A stretch of 25,996 nt of DNA from Firmicutes bacterium CAG:95 (GCA_000438155.1 FR902863.1:1-25996); one strand, 5' to 3'; counted from the first letter of the stretch, positions 14,403 to 23,969 are shown. Notes: generated by a model from the letters alone, not told the origin. Translations and numbers: made by a program.

Positions 14403-16991
14403 ATGACGGATCAGCAGAAACGAATTTACTGGAACCGGAACTGGCAGTTTTTAAAAGGTTTTGAAGAGTCATACCTTGGGTTGCAGACGATTGACGCAGC
14501 GCAGGGAGCGGAGCAGGCAGAGCTTCCGCATACGGTGCAGGAGGTGCCGCTGCATTATTTTGATGAGAGCCTGTATCAGGGAATTTTCACTTACCGGAAG
14601 GTGTTCCGGCCGGATGCGGACTGGCAGGGCAAGCGGGTACTGCTTACGATAGAGGCAGCAGGGCACAGTGCATGGCTATACTTAAACGGGGAACTTCTGA
14701 ACGAGCATCATTGCGGTTATACAGCATTTCAGACCGATCTTTCACCGGCACTCATTTACGGGGAAGAAAATGTGCTGGTGGTGAAGGTGGACAGCACAGA
14801 GAGCCAGAATATTCCTCCCTTTGGAAAAGTGATTGATTATATGACCTTTGGCGGTCTTTACCGGGAAGTATATCTGGAAGTGAAGGAACAGGATTCCATT
14901 GCCGATGTGTATCCGATGACGATTCCGGCATGGAAAGAAGTGGTCAGTCCGGACAGTACAGGACTGGGAAAGCAGGGGGGAAAGAAAGCGGAACATCTGG
15001 AAGAAATCTCTGGTTCCGGTGTGAAATGCAAGGAGGCTTCTTTAGGAAAGAAATGGACGCTCCAGAGTGAAATTACCTTACAGCTTCACGGAGAAAAAAT
15101 CACCCTGAATGCCAAAAATCTGCCTGATTTTCAGGAAAAGCTGTCAAAAAAGGGACTGATGATCCGGCAGACGCTACTGTGGACAAAGGAGGAAGAGGCT
15201 TCTTCCAGTGCTTATTTACTCGATCGGAATGTGTTGGAGCATACCTTTGAGGAGATCAACGTGTGGGATGTGGAGCATCCGTTCCTGTATACACTACGTA
15301 CGGAGCTGTACCGGGACGGTGCGTGCCTGGATTCGGTGGAAACGCGGATCGGGTTCCGGGAAGCGCATTTTTGCGGGGACGGTTTTTATCTGAATGGAAG
15401 GAAGCTGAAACTGCGGGGACTGAACCGGCACCAGAGCTATCCTTATGTGGGATATGCGATGCCGGAATCCATGCAGAAATGGGATGCAGATATTTTGAAA
15501 AACGAACTGAAGCTGAATGCGGTGCGTACCTCGCATTATCCGCAGTCTCATCATTTTCTTGACCGGTGCGATGAACTGGGGCTTCTGGTGTTTACGGAGA
15601 TTCCGGGGTGGCAGTACATCGGAGATCAGGAGTGGCAGGATCAGGCTGTGCGGAACACAGAAGACATGGTAGTGCAGTACCGGAATCATCCGTCCATTAT
15701 TTTGTGGGGCGTGCGCATCAACGAATCCGAGGATGACGATGCATTTTATCAAAGGACGAATGAGGCTGCCCACAGACTCGATCCGATGCGGCAGACCAGT
15801 GGAGTGCGTTACCTGCAAAAAAGTTCCCTGCTTGAGGATGTGTATGCGTTCAATGACTTTTCGCATGAGGGAAACAACCGGGGATGCCGGAAGAAAAAGG
15901 ATGTGACGCCGGACGGTTCGAAAGGGTATCTGATCAGTGAATACAATGGGCATATGTTTCCAACGAAAGCCTTTGACTGCGAACAGCACCGGGTAGAGCA
16001 TCTGCTGCGTCATGCGAATGTCCTGGATGCCTATTATGGGGAAGAGGAGATTGCCGGGGGCTTTGGCTGGTGCATGTTTGATTATAATACCCACAAAGAT
16101 TTTGGAAGCGGTGACCGGGTCTGCTATCATGGCGTGCTTGACCTGTTCCGGAATCCGAAGCTGGCAGCAGCGCTCTACGCAAGCCAGGGAGAAGAGGATG
16201 TGCTGGAAATCACTTCTTCCATGGACATCGGGGAGTATCCGGCGTGCCTTATCCGGGATGTCTATGCCGTGACGAATGCAGACAGTGTGAAACTTTATAA
16301 GAACGACCGGTTTGTAAAGGAGTTTCGGGCAGCGGATTCCCCTTACACCCACCTGCCGCATGGGCCGATTGCCATTGATGATTTTATCGGCGAGCTTTTG
16401 CAGATCGGGGAGAACTTTTCGAAGGGAAAAGCGAAGGATGTGAAGAAGGTTTTGCAGTCCGTGAGTAAGAACGGACTGAATCATCTGCCGGCTGGAACCA
16501 TCCTTCTTGCGGCAAAATGCATGCTGCTGCGCAGAATGAAAATGGCAGATGCCGTTGAGCTTTATAATAAATATATTGGTAACTGGGGCGGAACGGCAAC
16601 AGAGTACCGGTTTGAAGCAATTCGTGACGGTAAGGTCGTGAAAACCGTAAAGAAACGCCCCGTGAACAAGCCGCAGTTACTGGTAGACTGTTCCCATACG
16701 ATTCTTACAGAAAAAACGACGTATGATGTGGCAGCGATCCGGCTGCGTGCAGTCAGTGAGGAAGGAAGTACGTTAAGCTATTGTAACGAACCCCTGACCC
16801 TGACAGTAAAGGGACCGCTTTCGATCATCGGATCTTCGACGATCAGCTTACAGGGCGGTATGGGCGGCACGTATGTGCGTACCTGCGGAATGGCAGGAAG
16901 CGCAGAGCTTACCATGGCAGGAAGCCTTTTCGGAGAATATACGGTAAAGTTTGAGGTCGTTTGTGCCGGACAGATGGATGCTGAGAGTTGA
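14403..16991 (+). CDS. Glycoside hydrolase family 2 enzyme (beta-galactosidase/beta-glucuronidase type)
   Basis: An 862-aa cytoplasmic GH2 enzyme with no signal peptide. The N-terminal sugar-binding jelly roll (about 1-175; SLYQGIFTYRKVF, GHSAWLYLNG) leads to the immunoglobulin-like domain and then the TIM barrel from about 320 (FYLNGRKLKLRGLNRHQ, AVRTSHYPQSHHFLDRCDELG). The acid/base is E441 in RNHPSIILWGVRINES and the nucleophile is E513 in LISEYNGH. An extra C-terminal beta domain occupies about 720-862. Residues about 178-216 form a low-complexity insertion absent from ordinary GH2 proteins. GGAGAACGGG just upstream supports the ATG. With the adjoining GPH symporter and alpha-galactosidase it probably splits imported beta-galactosides, but beta-glucuronides or mannosides cannot be excluded. 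Confidence 0.86.
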   Translation: MTDQQKRIYWNRNWQFLKGFEESYLGLQTIDAAQGAEQAELPHTVQEVPLHYFDESLYQGIFTYRKVFRPDADWQGKRVLLTIEAAGHSAWLYLNGELLNEHHCGYTAFQTDLSPALIYGEENVLVVKVDSTESQNIPPFGKVIDYMTFGGLYREVYLEVKEQDSIADVYPMTIPAWKEVVSPDSTGLGKQGGKKAEHLEEISGSGVKCKEASLGKKWTLQSEITLQLHGEKITLNAKNLPDFQEKLSKKGLMIRQTLLWTKEEEASSSAYLLDRNVLEHTFEEINVWDVEHPFLYTLRTELYRDGACLDSVETRIGFREAHFCGDGFYLNGRKLKLRGLNRHQSYPYVGYAMPESMQKWDADILKNELKLNAVRTSHYPQSHHFLDRCDELGLLVFTEIPGWQYIGDQEWQDQAVRNTEDMVVQYRNHPSIILWGVRINESEDDDAFYQRTNEAAHRLDPMRQTSGVRYLQKSSLLEDVYAFNDFSHEGNNRGCRKKKDVTPDGSKGYLISEYNGHMFPTKAFDCEQHRVEHLLRHANVLDAYYGEEEIAGGFGWCMFDYNTHKDFGSGDRVCYHGVLDLFRNPKLAAALYASQGEEDVLEITSSMDIGEYPACLIRDVYAVTNADSVKLYKNDRFVKEFRAADSPYTHLPHGPIAIDDFIGELLQIGENFSKGKAKDVKKVLQSVSKNGLNHLPAGTILLAAKCMLLRRMKMADAVELYNKYIGNWGGTATEYRFEAIRDGKVVKTVKKRPVNKPQLLVDCSHTILTEKTTYDVAAIRLRAVSEEGSTLSYCNEPLTLTVKGPLSIIGSSTISLQGGMGGTYVRTCGMAGSAELTMAGSLFGEYTVKFEVVCAGQMDAES

Positions 16992-17093
16992 AGAATAACA
17001 GGCTGTCGGAAAACAGTTGTACAGGAAGCATTTGCAGGCTGGCCGCTTGTGAATTGGATGGAAGAGTTTTCAACATGAAAAGGAGATAGAGGC

Positions 17094-18521
17094 ATGAAGC
17101 TGAATGGAAAGGAAAAATTTTCGTATGGATTGGGTGCAGTAGGCAAGGATATGGTATATATGCTTTCTGCAAGCTATGTACTTTATTATTATCAGGATAT
17201 TCTGGGAGTGAGCGCGGTTGCGATGGGCGTAATCCTGCTTGTTGCGAGGATCTTTGATGCGTTCAATGATCCGTTTATGGGTGTCATCGTGGAAAAGACG
17301 AAAACCCGTTGGGGAAAGTTCCGTCCATGGCTGATGATCGGAACACTTTTAAATGCAGTGATTCTGTTTTTGATGTTTGCAGCGCCACCCGCATTGTCCG
17401 GCAGCGGACTTGTGGCCTATGCGGCGGTATTTTATATCCTCTGGGGTGTAACCTATACCATGATGGATATTCCGTTCTGGTCCATGATTCCGGCTTTTAC
17501 CGAAAGCGGTAAGGAAAGAGAGAATCTGACGACACTGGCAAGATCCTGTGCCGGTGTGGGATCCGCACTGATTACCGTAATTACCATGATTGCTGTACCG
17601 GCTCTTGGGAAGCTTTTCTTAGGAAATACGGAGGCAGCAAGAGAAGTGGAACGGTGCGGTTTCCAATGGTTTGCATTGATTATTGCGGTATTGTTTGTCA
17701 TTATGATCGGCATTACCTGCCTGAATATTAAGGAAAAGTCCACCGTGGATCTGAATGCTCCTTCGGTAAAGCAGATGTTCCGGGCACTTGTATCCAACGA
17801 TCAGGCAATGACGGTGGTGATTACGATTGTGCTCATTAACTGTTCCCTTTACATTACCTCGAATCTGCTGATTTATTTCTTTAAATATGATATCGGAGGA
17901 ACGAACTGGAATGACAGCTATGTGCTGTTCAATACCTTTGGCGGTGCAATCCAGATTCTTTCCATGATGATTTTTTATCCCCTGCTGCGCAAAGTCATCA
18001 GTGCACTAAAGGTCTTTTACGTCAGTGCGGTCATGGCAGTCGGAGGCTATCTGGTACTGCTGGCCATGATGTTTATGGGACTTGCCAGCGTATATTTCCT
18101 GCTGATTCCGGGCTTTTTTGTGTTCGCAGCGTTCGGAATGCTGACCGTATTAACAACCGTTTTCCTTGCGAATACCGTGGATTACGGAGAGTTGAAAAAC
18201 TATCGCAGGGATGAGAGCGTCACCTTTTCCATGCAGACCTTCGTGGTAAAGCTGGCAAGCGGCGTGGCTGCCATGATTGCGGCACTGGCATTGAATTTCA
18301 GCAACATTCAGCAGGATACCGCTGCGGATGCGGCGCAGCTGGCGGCAGAGAACAGCTACGGCCCTTCGCTTGTGATTCTCCGCATGACCATGACGATTCT
18401 GCCGGTTATCGGCCTCCTTGCCGCCACCTGGATTTTTGCGAAAAAGTATATTTTGACGGATGAAAAGCTTACCGAGATTAACCATACCTTACAGGAAAGA
18501 CGAAAGGAAGCGGTACAATGA
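17094..18521 (+). CDS. GPH-family (MelB-like) sugar:cation symporter
   Basis: A 475-aa transporter of the glycoside-pentoside-hexuronide:cation family, with twelve hydrophobic stretches and the GPH signature ARIFDAFNDPFMGVIVEKTK followed by WGKFRPW. D55 and D59 fall exactly where the two cation-binding aspartates lie in E. coli MelB. Such symporters bring in galactosides or glucuronides with Na+ or H+. AAAGGAGAT lies before ATG 17094. Its stop overlaps the alpha-galactosidase start (ATGA, 4 bp), so the two are translationally coupled; alpha-galactosides of the melibiose/raffinose type are the likely cargo. The 102-bp gap after the GH2 gene shows no clear terminator. Confidence 0.92.
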   Translation: MKLNGKEKFSYGLGAVGKDMVYMLSASYVLYYYQDILGVSAVAMGVILLVARIFDAFNDPFMGVIVEKTKTRWGKFRPWLMIGTLLNAVILFLMFAAPPALSGSGLVAYAAVFYILWGVTYTMMDIPFWSMIPAFTESGKERENLTTLARSCAGVGSALITVITMIAVPALGKLFLGNTEAAREVERCGFQWFALIIAVLFVIMIGITCLNIKEKSTVDLNAPSVKQMFRALVSNDQAMTVVITIVLINCSLYITSNLLIYFFKYDIGGTNWNDSYVLFNTFGGAIQILSMMIFYPLLRKVISALKVFYVSAVMAVGGYLVLLAMMFMGLASVYFLLIPGFFVFAAFGMLTVLTTVFLANTVDYGELKNYRRDESVTFSMQTFVVKLASGVAAMIAALALNFSNIQQDTAADAAQLAAENSYGPSLVILRMTMTILPVIGLLAATWIFAKKYILTDEKLTEINHTLQERRKEAVQ

Positions 18522-20902
18522 TTTATGCGGAAAATGGAAATTTCCTGTTGGAGACAGCACATACGACCTATGCATTCTGTGTGGATCCTGCAGGGAATCT
18601 GCAGCATCTTTATTATGGCGAAAAATTAAGCTTGGGTGATTCCTGGCAGAAGGCATTGGAGGCGCTGAAAATGCGGATATTCAATCCCAATGGATGCAGC
18701 ATTATTCAGGATCCGATGCACCCGGCAGTATCGCTGGATGATGTGTGTCTGGAGGTGTCCGGGCGTGGAAAGGGGGATATGGCGCAGCCCTTTGTGGAGC
18801 TTACCTATCCCGATGGCAGCCGGACGAGCGACTTCCGGTTTCAGAATTTTGAAATCATGGAAAAGCAGGCTCCGGAAGGACTTCCGGGTGCCTATGATGA
18901 AACGGAAAACGCCCAGTCACTTGTTCTTCATATGGAGGACCGGAATGGGGCAGTCCGGTTAACGCTTGTTTACAGTGTGCTGGAGGACTGCGACTGCATT
19001 ACCCGGTTTGCGGTTGTGAAAAATGAGGGAAGCGCACCAGTGACTCTGGAGCGGCTGATGAGTACCCAGCTTGACCTGCGTACGCGGGGAAAACAGAAGA
19101 TTTTAAGCTTTCACGGAGAATGGGCGCGGGAAATGCAGCCCTGTGAAACGCTTCTGCAATCCGGCAGTTTCCAGATTGAGTCCACAACCGGATTTTCCTC
19201 CAATAAAGCCAATCCCTTTTTCATCTGCGGAGAGGCAGACACTCAGGAGGACTACGGTGCCTGTTATGGCTTTAACCTGATCTATTCCGGAAACCATCGG
19301 GAAACGATCGAGTGCAATGCCCATGGCAGGGTGCGGATTTTACAGGGAATGCATCCGGATTTCTTTCAAAAGTCATTGGATGAAGGAGAAAGCTTTGCTT
19401 CACCGGAGGCAGTGTTTACGTTTTCCAAGGAAGGCTATGGCGGGATCAGCCGGAACATGCACCGCTTTGTAAGGGAGCATATTGTGCGTGGAACGTGGAA
19501 GAAGAAGGAGAGGCCGATTCTGATTAATTCGTGGGAGGCCATGTACTTTGATGTAAAAGAGCGGAAGCTTTTAAAGCTTGCCAGGCAGGCGGCAGAGGCT
19601 GGAATCGAGCTTTTTGTGCTGGATGACGGATGGTTTGGTGAACGCGAAAATGACCAGAAAGCCTTAGGGGACTGGCAGGATAATCCGGAAAAGCTTCCGG
19701 ACGGACTTGGCGGATTATCTGCCAAAATTCATGCAATGGGACTGAAATTCGGAATCTGGGTGGAGCCGGAAATGATCAGTGAGAATTCGAAGCTTTACAG
19801 GGAGCATCCGGAGTATGCGGTACGGATTCCCGGGAAGGCAGCAGCCGTCGGACGGAACCAGATGCTTTTAGATCTGACGCAGACTAAGGTGCAGGACCGG
19901 ATCATTGCAGATATGAGCGATGTTTTCCGAAGGGGACAGGTGGATTACGTGAAATGGGATATGAACCGCCACATGTCCGATTATTACAGTCCGGCGCTCT
20001 CAAAGGAGGAGCAGGGAGAATTTGCACACCGTTATCTGTTGGGATTGTACCGGGTATTGGGAGAGCTGACGAGCCGCTTTTCGGATGTTTTGTTTGAAGG
20101 CTGTGCCTCCGGAGGCAACCGGTTTGACCTAGGGATGCTGTGCTATATGCCGCAGCTCTGGGTGAGTGATTGTACAGACGCCGTTGCACGGGCGAAAATC
20201 CAGAATGGCTGCAGCTTTGGATATCCCCAGTCTGTTATGGGAGCGCATGTGTCTTCATGTCCGAATCATCAGACCCTGCGGGTAACGCCGTTATACAGCC
20301 GTTTCGCGGTTGCGTGTGGAGGAATCCTCGGATATGAATGCAATCTTTGTGATCTGTCGAAAGAGGAGCTTAAGAAGATCCGGGAAGAGGTTTCTTTTTA
20401 TAAAAAGTGGCGCAGGGTATTGCAGTTCGGTGAGTTCTATCGTCTGCATGGTCTCTCGCAGGAAGGAGAGCGGGACACCGATGTCATACGGTGGAACTTT
20501 GTAGCGCAGGATCGGGAAAAGGCAGTTGGAATTTGGCTGAATGGACTGGCTCATGCGAATGACACGCACCGGTTTTTTAAAACGAAGGGACTTGATGATA
20601 CGAAACAGTATCATTTTTACCATATTCCGCAGAAGGTGGAGCTTACCAGAATGGGGGATCTCATCAACACCGCTTCCCCTGTGCATATCCGGCCGAACTC
20701 TGTGGTTCATCAGGTTGTGACGCATCTCATAACGATGGAGGGTGAGACGGAAGAGTTTCATGTGCCGGGGGATCTGCTCAATAAGGCAGGAGTAGTGCTT
20801 TCTCCGAGCTTTGGCGGCACCGGCTTCGAAACCGGCACCGCACTTTTTCAGGACTTTGATGCAAGGATCTACTTAATGGAAGAGGAGTGTATAAAATCAT
20901 GA
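18518..20902 (+). CDS. Alpha-galactosidase, glycoside hydrolase family 36
   Basis: A 794-aa GH36 enzyme that releases galactose from melibiose, raffinose and stachyose. The N-terminal beta-supersandwich (about 1-330) is followed by the barrel with LFVLDDGWFGERENDQKALGDW (366-386), GIWVEPEMIS (412-421), YVKWDMNRHM with nucleophile D481, FEGCASGGNRFD (527-537) and LWVSDCTDA with acid/base D551. The 70-residue spacing of the two aspartates matches GH36 enzymes such as AgaA. There is no signal peptide, so hydrolysis is intracellular after import by the coupled GPH symporter. A C-terminal beta domain closes the protein. The length is somewhat above the usual 720-750 aa. No dedicated regulator lies in the cassette. 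Confidence 0.93.
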   Translation: MIYAENGNFLLETAHTTYAFCVDPAGNLQHLYYGEKLSLGDSWQKALEALKMRIFNPNGCSIIQDPMHPAVSLDDVCLEVSGRGKGDMAQPFVELTYPDGSRTSDFRFQNFEIMEKQAPEGLPGAYDETENAQSLVLHMEDRNGAVRLTLVYSVLEDCDCITRFAVVKNEGSAPVTLERLMSTQLDLRTRGKQKILSFHGEWAREMQPCETLLQSGSFQIESTTGFSSNKANPFFICGEADTQEDYGACYGFNLIYSGNHRETIECNAHGRVRILQGMHPDFFQKSLDEGESFASPEAVFTFSKEGYGGISRNMHRFVREHIVRGTWKKKERPILINSWEAMYFDVKERKLLKLARQAAEAGIELFVLDDGWFGERENDQKALGDWQDNPEKLPDGLGGLSAKIHAMGLKFGIWVEPEMISENSKLYREHPEYAVRIPGKAAAVGRNQMLLDLTQTKVQDRIIADMSDVFRRGQVDYVKWDMNRHMSDYYSPALSKEEQGEFAHRYLLGLYRVLGELTSRFSDVLFEGCASGGNRFDLGMLCYMPQLWVSDCTDAVARAKIQNGCSFGYPQSVMGAHVSSCPNHQTLRVTPLYSRFAVACGGILGYECNLCDLSKEELKKIREEVSFYKKWRRVLQFGEFYRLHGLSQEGERDTDVIRWNFVAQDREKAVGIWLNGLAHANDTHRFFKTKGLDDTKQYHFYHIPQKVELTRMGDLINTASPVHIRPNSVVHQVVTHLITMEGETEEFHVPGDLLNKAGVVLSPSFGGTGFETGTALFQDFDARIYLMEEECIKS

Positions 20903-20957
20903 ATTCCTTCCCATACTAAAGGATATTGATGAACATATCAGGAAAGGAAGTAGAATC

Positions 20958-21416
20958 ATGATTTTAAAGGAAAAAGAACGGGCAGCACTTGAGGATTTAC
21001 AGACACAGGAAAAAAGCTGTGTGGAGAAGTATGAAAAGTATGCAAATCAGGCGAGGGATCCGGAGTTGAAGTCTCTGTTCCAGACTCTTCAGAAGGAGGA
21101 GCAGAAGCATTACGATTCTCTCGGACAGGTACTTGCAGGAACGGTTCCGGAATGTAACTGCAACGACAGCGCAGGACGTGATTACAAACCTAAGGCCACC
21201 TATAATGACATGACGAATCCGGAGGATAAGCAGAATGATGCATTCCTTGCAACCGACTGTATCGGTACGGAAAAGCTGGTTTCCGGAGAATACAATACGG
21301 ATGTCTTTGTATTTGGAGAAAGCGGTGTCCGCAAGCTTCTGGCCGATATTCAGATTGAAGAACAGAATCATGCCGAGATGCTTTATAAGTACAAGATGGC
21401 AAATGGAATGAAGTAA
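20958..21416 (+). CDS. Ferritin-like / CotF-type spore coat-related protein
   Basis: A 152-aa mostly helical protein with two halves, each carrying an EExxH pair: KEEQKHYDSL near residue 47-56 and IEEQNHAEML near 136-145, with a further Glu at 18. That spacing is typical of ferritin-like four-helix bundles, including the CotF-type spore coat proteins common in Clostridia. A central stretch (ECNCNDSAGRDYKPKATYNDM) links them. If the Glu/His pairs hold two metals, it could bind iron or reduce peroxide; a purely structural coat role is equally possible. GGAAAGGAAG lies just before ATG 20958. It is the last gene before the terminator at 21470-21508 and seems unrelated to sugar use. Confidence 0.75.
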   Translation: MILKEKERAALEDLQTQEKSCVEKYEKYANQARDPELKSLFQTLQKEEQKHYDSLGQVLAGTVPECNCNDSAGRDYKPKATYNDMTNPEDKQNDAFLATDCIGTEKLVSGEYNTDVFVFGESGVRKLLADIQIEEQNHAEMLYKYKMANGMK

Positions 21417-21469
21417 AGGCAGAGCCTATTGATAATCCGGATGCAGGGAAATAAGGCCGGAACGGAAGG

Positions 21470-21508
21470 AAGGATTCACAGGAAACAGTAGCCTGTGGGT
21501 CCTTTTTT
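21470..21508 (+). terminator. Rho-independent terminator after the ferritin-like gene
   Basis: AAGGATTCACAGG (21470-21482) pairs with CCTGTGGGTCCTT (21492-21504), 13 bp with two G-U pairs and a 9-base loop. The T-run extends to 21508. It ends the long gene run that begins at the promoter 10980-11008. Confidence 0.85.
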
Positions 21509-21630
21509 AATTGGATTCAAAATAGAATCGTACAATTATAAAGTGTTTTTTTTATATACTTTCCTGTATTGGATAAGTACATTGAAATAAATGGACAGAG
21601 ATTATGTTTGAAAAGAAGGAGGAGAAATCA

Positions 21631-22337
21631 ATGTTATCATCAGCTTTATTAAACAGAACAAGCTTTGGCTTTTCAGCAGAGAATCCGATGGGGGAACGAA
21701 ATGGAGGAAGCATTGTAAGGTGACGATGGAAAATCGTGGCAGTAAGGAAGAAACACTTTATTATATGATTGAAGGATGGCATGGTGAGCTTGCAGATACG
21801 GATCTATACTTCCATGCAGCATACCGGCAGGAGCATCCGGTGCAGAAGGGACATGCTTATACGGTCATTGATGGAATTGAAGGAAAGGGTATATTTGCAG
21901 GGATCAGCTTTGCTGCAGGTATGAATGGACATAATACCTGCTGGGTAGAGGGTGAACCTAAGATGTATCTGGATGGAGATCCGTATCCGACAATTAACTA
22001 CACGGGAACGGAAGATTATTTCTGTGGTTCTTATGCGTTTGGAAATGACATTTTATTACATAAGTATCAGACCTTCAGCGGACTATATGCCGGCATGTAT
22101 GCAATTCTGGGTAATGATAGTCAGGAAATGTATAATGGGCAGCAGCGCTTTTTACTTTATCGTTTCCATGTAAAGGATCCGGTTTATTTTCATACGTCGT
22201 TTCGTATGACCATGGATAATCTCGGCTGGACAGGAGCGAGATATGATGATTATACATCCGTTGCATACTGGTATATGGAAAAGCCATCCAGACTGTCTGC
22301 AGGGCTGCCGTCCGATGAAGAGATCATTATGAAGTAA
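21631..22337 (+). pseudogene. GH172 (DUF2961) fructofuranosidase gene broken by an internal deletion
   Basis: ATG 21631, with AAGGAGGAG just upstream, begins MLSSALLNRTSFGFSAENPMGERNGG, the normal N-terminus of a GH172/DUF2961 protein, but stops at 21721-21723. In another frame, WRKHCKVTMENRGSKEETL (from about 21702) continues to the stop at 22335-22337. It carries late family motifs: YYMIEGWHGEL, FHAAYRQEHP, NYTGTEDYFCGSYAF, MTMDNLGW, YDDYTSVAYWYMEKP. The part that should lie between them, roughly 100 residues including the first catalytic-domain strands, is missing, and the frames differ. The enzyme is therefore almost surely inactive. GH172 members act on fructofuranosyl or related furanosyl linkages, which fits the GH32 gene that follows. 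A 205-aa product from GTG 21720 is possible but would lack half of the fold. Confidence 0.85.
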
Positions 22338-22382
22338 ACCAGGCAGAATCAACAGAGTAATAGAAGATATGAGGAGAAAACC

Positions 22383-23918
22383 GTGCAGAAGAATATCAGT
22401 TATAAAACAAAAATCGAGCACCCCTTTTTATTGATTCCGGTAAAAATTAAGGAAAACGCTGAGCGCCTGTCTTTCTATATAGAAGAACAGAAGGTTTTAG
22501 AGTATCGTGTTTTTCCGTTGGAAGAGGGGGAAACAGTGGATTATTATGCTCCGCTTCCGGTTACACCGTGGATAGGGAAAACCATTCGTCTGGAGGGAAA
22601 CTATCCGGAGGCATTTTATACCCAAATTAAGCAGGCTGACGATCCTGCGGAATCGGATCAGGTGCATCCGCTGATGCATTTTACACCGGTCAACGGCTGG
22701 ATGAATGATCCCAATGGACTTGTTTTTGAGGATGGAATTTATCATCTGTTTTATCAGCACAATGCTTTTGGCACAAAGTGGGATAATATGAGCTGGGGAC
22801 ACGCGGTCAGTAAGGATTTATTACATTGGGAACACCGTCCTATGGCGATTCTGCCGGATAAGGATGGTACGATCTTTTCCGGAAGTGGAATTTGTAATGA
22901 ACAAGGGTTACTGGGCTTACCGAAGGATGCACTTGTCTTTTTCTACACTTCGGCAGGCGGCAGCTCGGATAGTCCCTGGAGTGAAGGAGGACAGTTTACC
23001 CAGAGAATTGCCTACAGTACCGATCATGGTGCAACACTTCATAAGAAAGGAGAGGTGATTGTGCCGAATATGACCGAAGGAAACCGGGATCCAAAGGTAT
23101 ACTGGCATGAAGAGAGTAAAGGGTATATCATGTCTCTTTACTTAAAAAATCATGTCTATGCCATTCTGCGTTCTGAGGATCTTGAGCATTGGGAGCTGAC
23201 ACAGAAGCTTCCCTTTATTACAGCCAGAGAATGTCCGGATCTGCGCCCGGTTCCTACAGAAGAGGGAGGGGAAAAGTGGATCCTGTTTACGGCATCGGGA
23301 GAATATTTCACAGGAGATTTTGATGGCTTTCATTTCACGAATCTTTCGGAAGGACGCATGGCTTACCAGAATGAGCTGCCATATGCCGGACAGACCTATT
23401 CCAATCTGCAGGGGCGTGTCGTCCTGGTGCACTGGATGCGCACAGAAAACCCCGGGAAATATTATACCGGGATGATGGGCATTCCGCGGGAGCTTACACT
23501 TGTAAAGGGAGAAGAAGGATACATTCTTCGTCAGTCGGTGATCCGGGAATGGAAGGAGCAGCGCGTTCCTGTCCGGGAAGAGAAGGAACAGAAACAGTGG
23601 GAGGAAGAGACAGTAAGGGATGCGGCACTGGAGCTGCAGTTGAATATACAGGATGCCTTGGTCCTTTCTGTGATGATTTATGGACAGAAGATCTCCTATC
23701 AGCGTAAGACGGGGATGCTCTGTGTAAATGGTGTTACCTGCAAAGTAAAGGAGGATCTCCGCAATCTTTCTATTCTTGCAGACCGGGAAATTCTGGAAGT
23801 GGCAGCAAATGATGATACCCTTCTGTATTTCTTTGAGACCGATCTGCAGGATCTGGCAGGAAAAATAAGCGTGGAGGCAGATCGGAACGTGGATAGCTGG
23901 CTGTGGAAGGTACAGTAG
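22383..23918 (+). CDS. Glycoside hydrolase family 32 beta-fructosidase (sucrose/fructan hydrolase)
   Basis: A 511-aa intracellular GH32 enzyme. After an N-terminal extension of about 95 residues, the five-bladed propeller shows GWMNDPNG with nucleophile D109, NRDP with the transition-state Asp D236 and ARECPDL with acid/base E283; FSGSG and YTS lie between. A C-terminal beta-sandwich (about 400-511) follows. The family releases fructose from sucrose, raffinose, levan or inulin. There is no signal peptide, so small oligofructosides must be imported. The start is GTG 22383 after GAGGAGAAAA. It lies 45 bp behind the broken GH172 gene and probably shares its promoter. Together with the GH36 enzyme and the GPH symporter it could complete raffinose breakdown. 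Confidence 0.92.
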   Translation: MQKNISYKTKIEHPFLLIPVKIKENAERLSFYIEEQKVLEYRVFPLEEGETVDYYAPLPVTPWIGKTIRLEGNYPEAFYTQIKQADDPAESDQVHPLMHFTPVNGWMNDPNGLVFEDGIYHLFYQHNAFGTKWDNMSWGHAVSKDLLHWEHRPMAILPDKDGTIFSGSGICNEQGLLGLPKDALVFFYTSAGGSSDSPWSEGGQFTQRIAYSTDHGATLHKKGEVIVPNMTEGNRDPKVYWHEESKGYIMSLYLKNHVYAILRSEDLEHWELTQKLPFITARECPDLRPVPTEEGGEKWILFTASGEYFTGDFDGFHFTNLSEGRMAYQNELPYAGQTYSNLQGRVVLVHWMRTENPGKYYTGMMGIPRELTLVKGEEGYILRQSVIREWKEQRVPVREEKEQKQWEEETVRDAALELQLNIQDALVLSVMIYGQKISYQRKTGMLCVNGVTCKVKEDLRNLSILADREILEVAANDDTLLYFFETDLQDLAGKISVEADRNVDSWLWKVQ

Positions 23919-23969
23919 AAATTCTATAATTCACCCTATATATGTAACAGTTGTTCATTCATAAGCTGC

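Noticed and set aside
15294..16484. 396-codon minus-strand open frame
   Set aside because: It lies entirely opposite the GH2 catalytic domain, which carries clear catalytic motifs; the product is rich in His, Arg and Pro with no recognisable family, as expected from an antisense shadow.
21509..21614. Promoter of the GH172-GH32 unit
   Set aside because: Several AT-rich boxes (TTGGAT at 21511, TATACT at 21555) are present, but no pair has correct spacing; no specific call was made.
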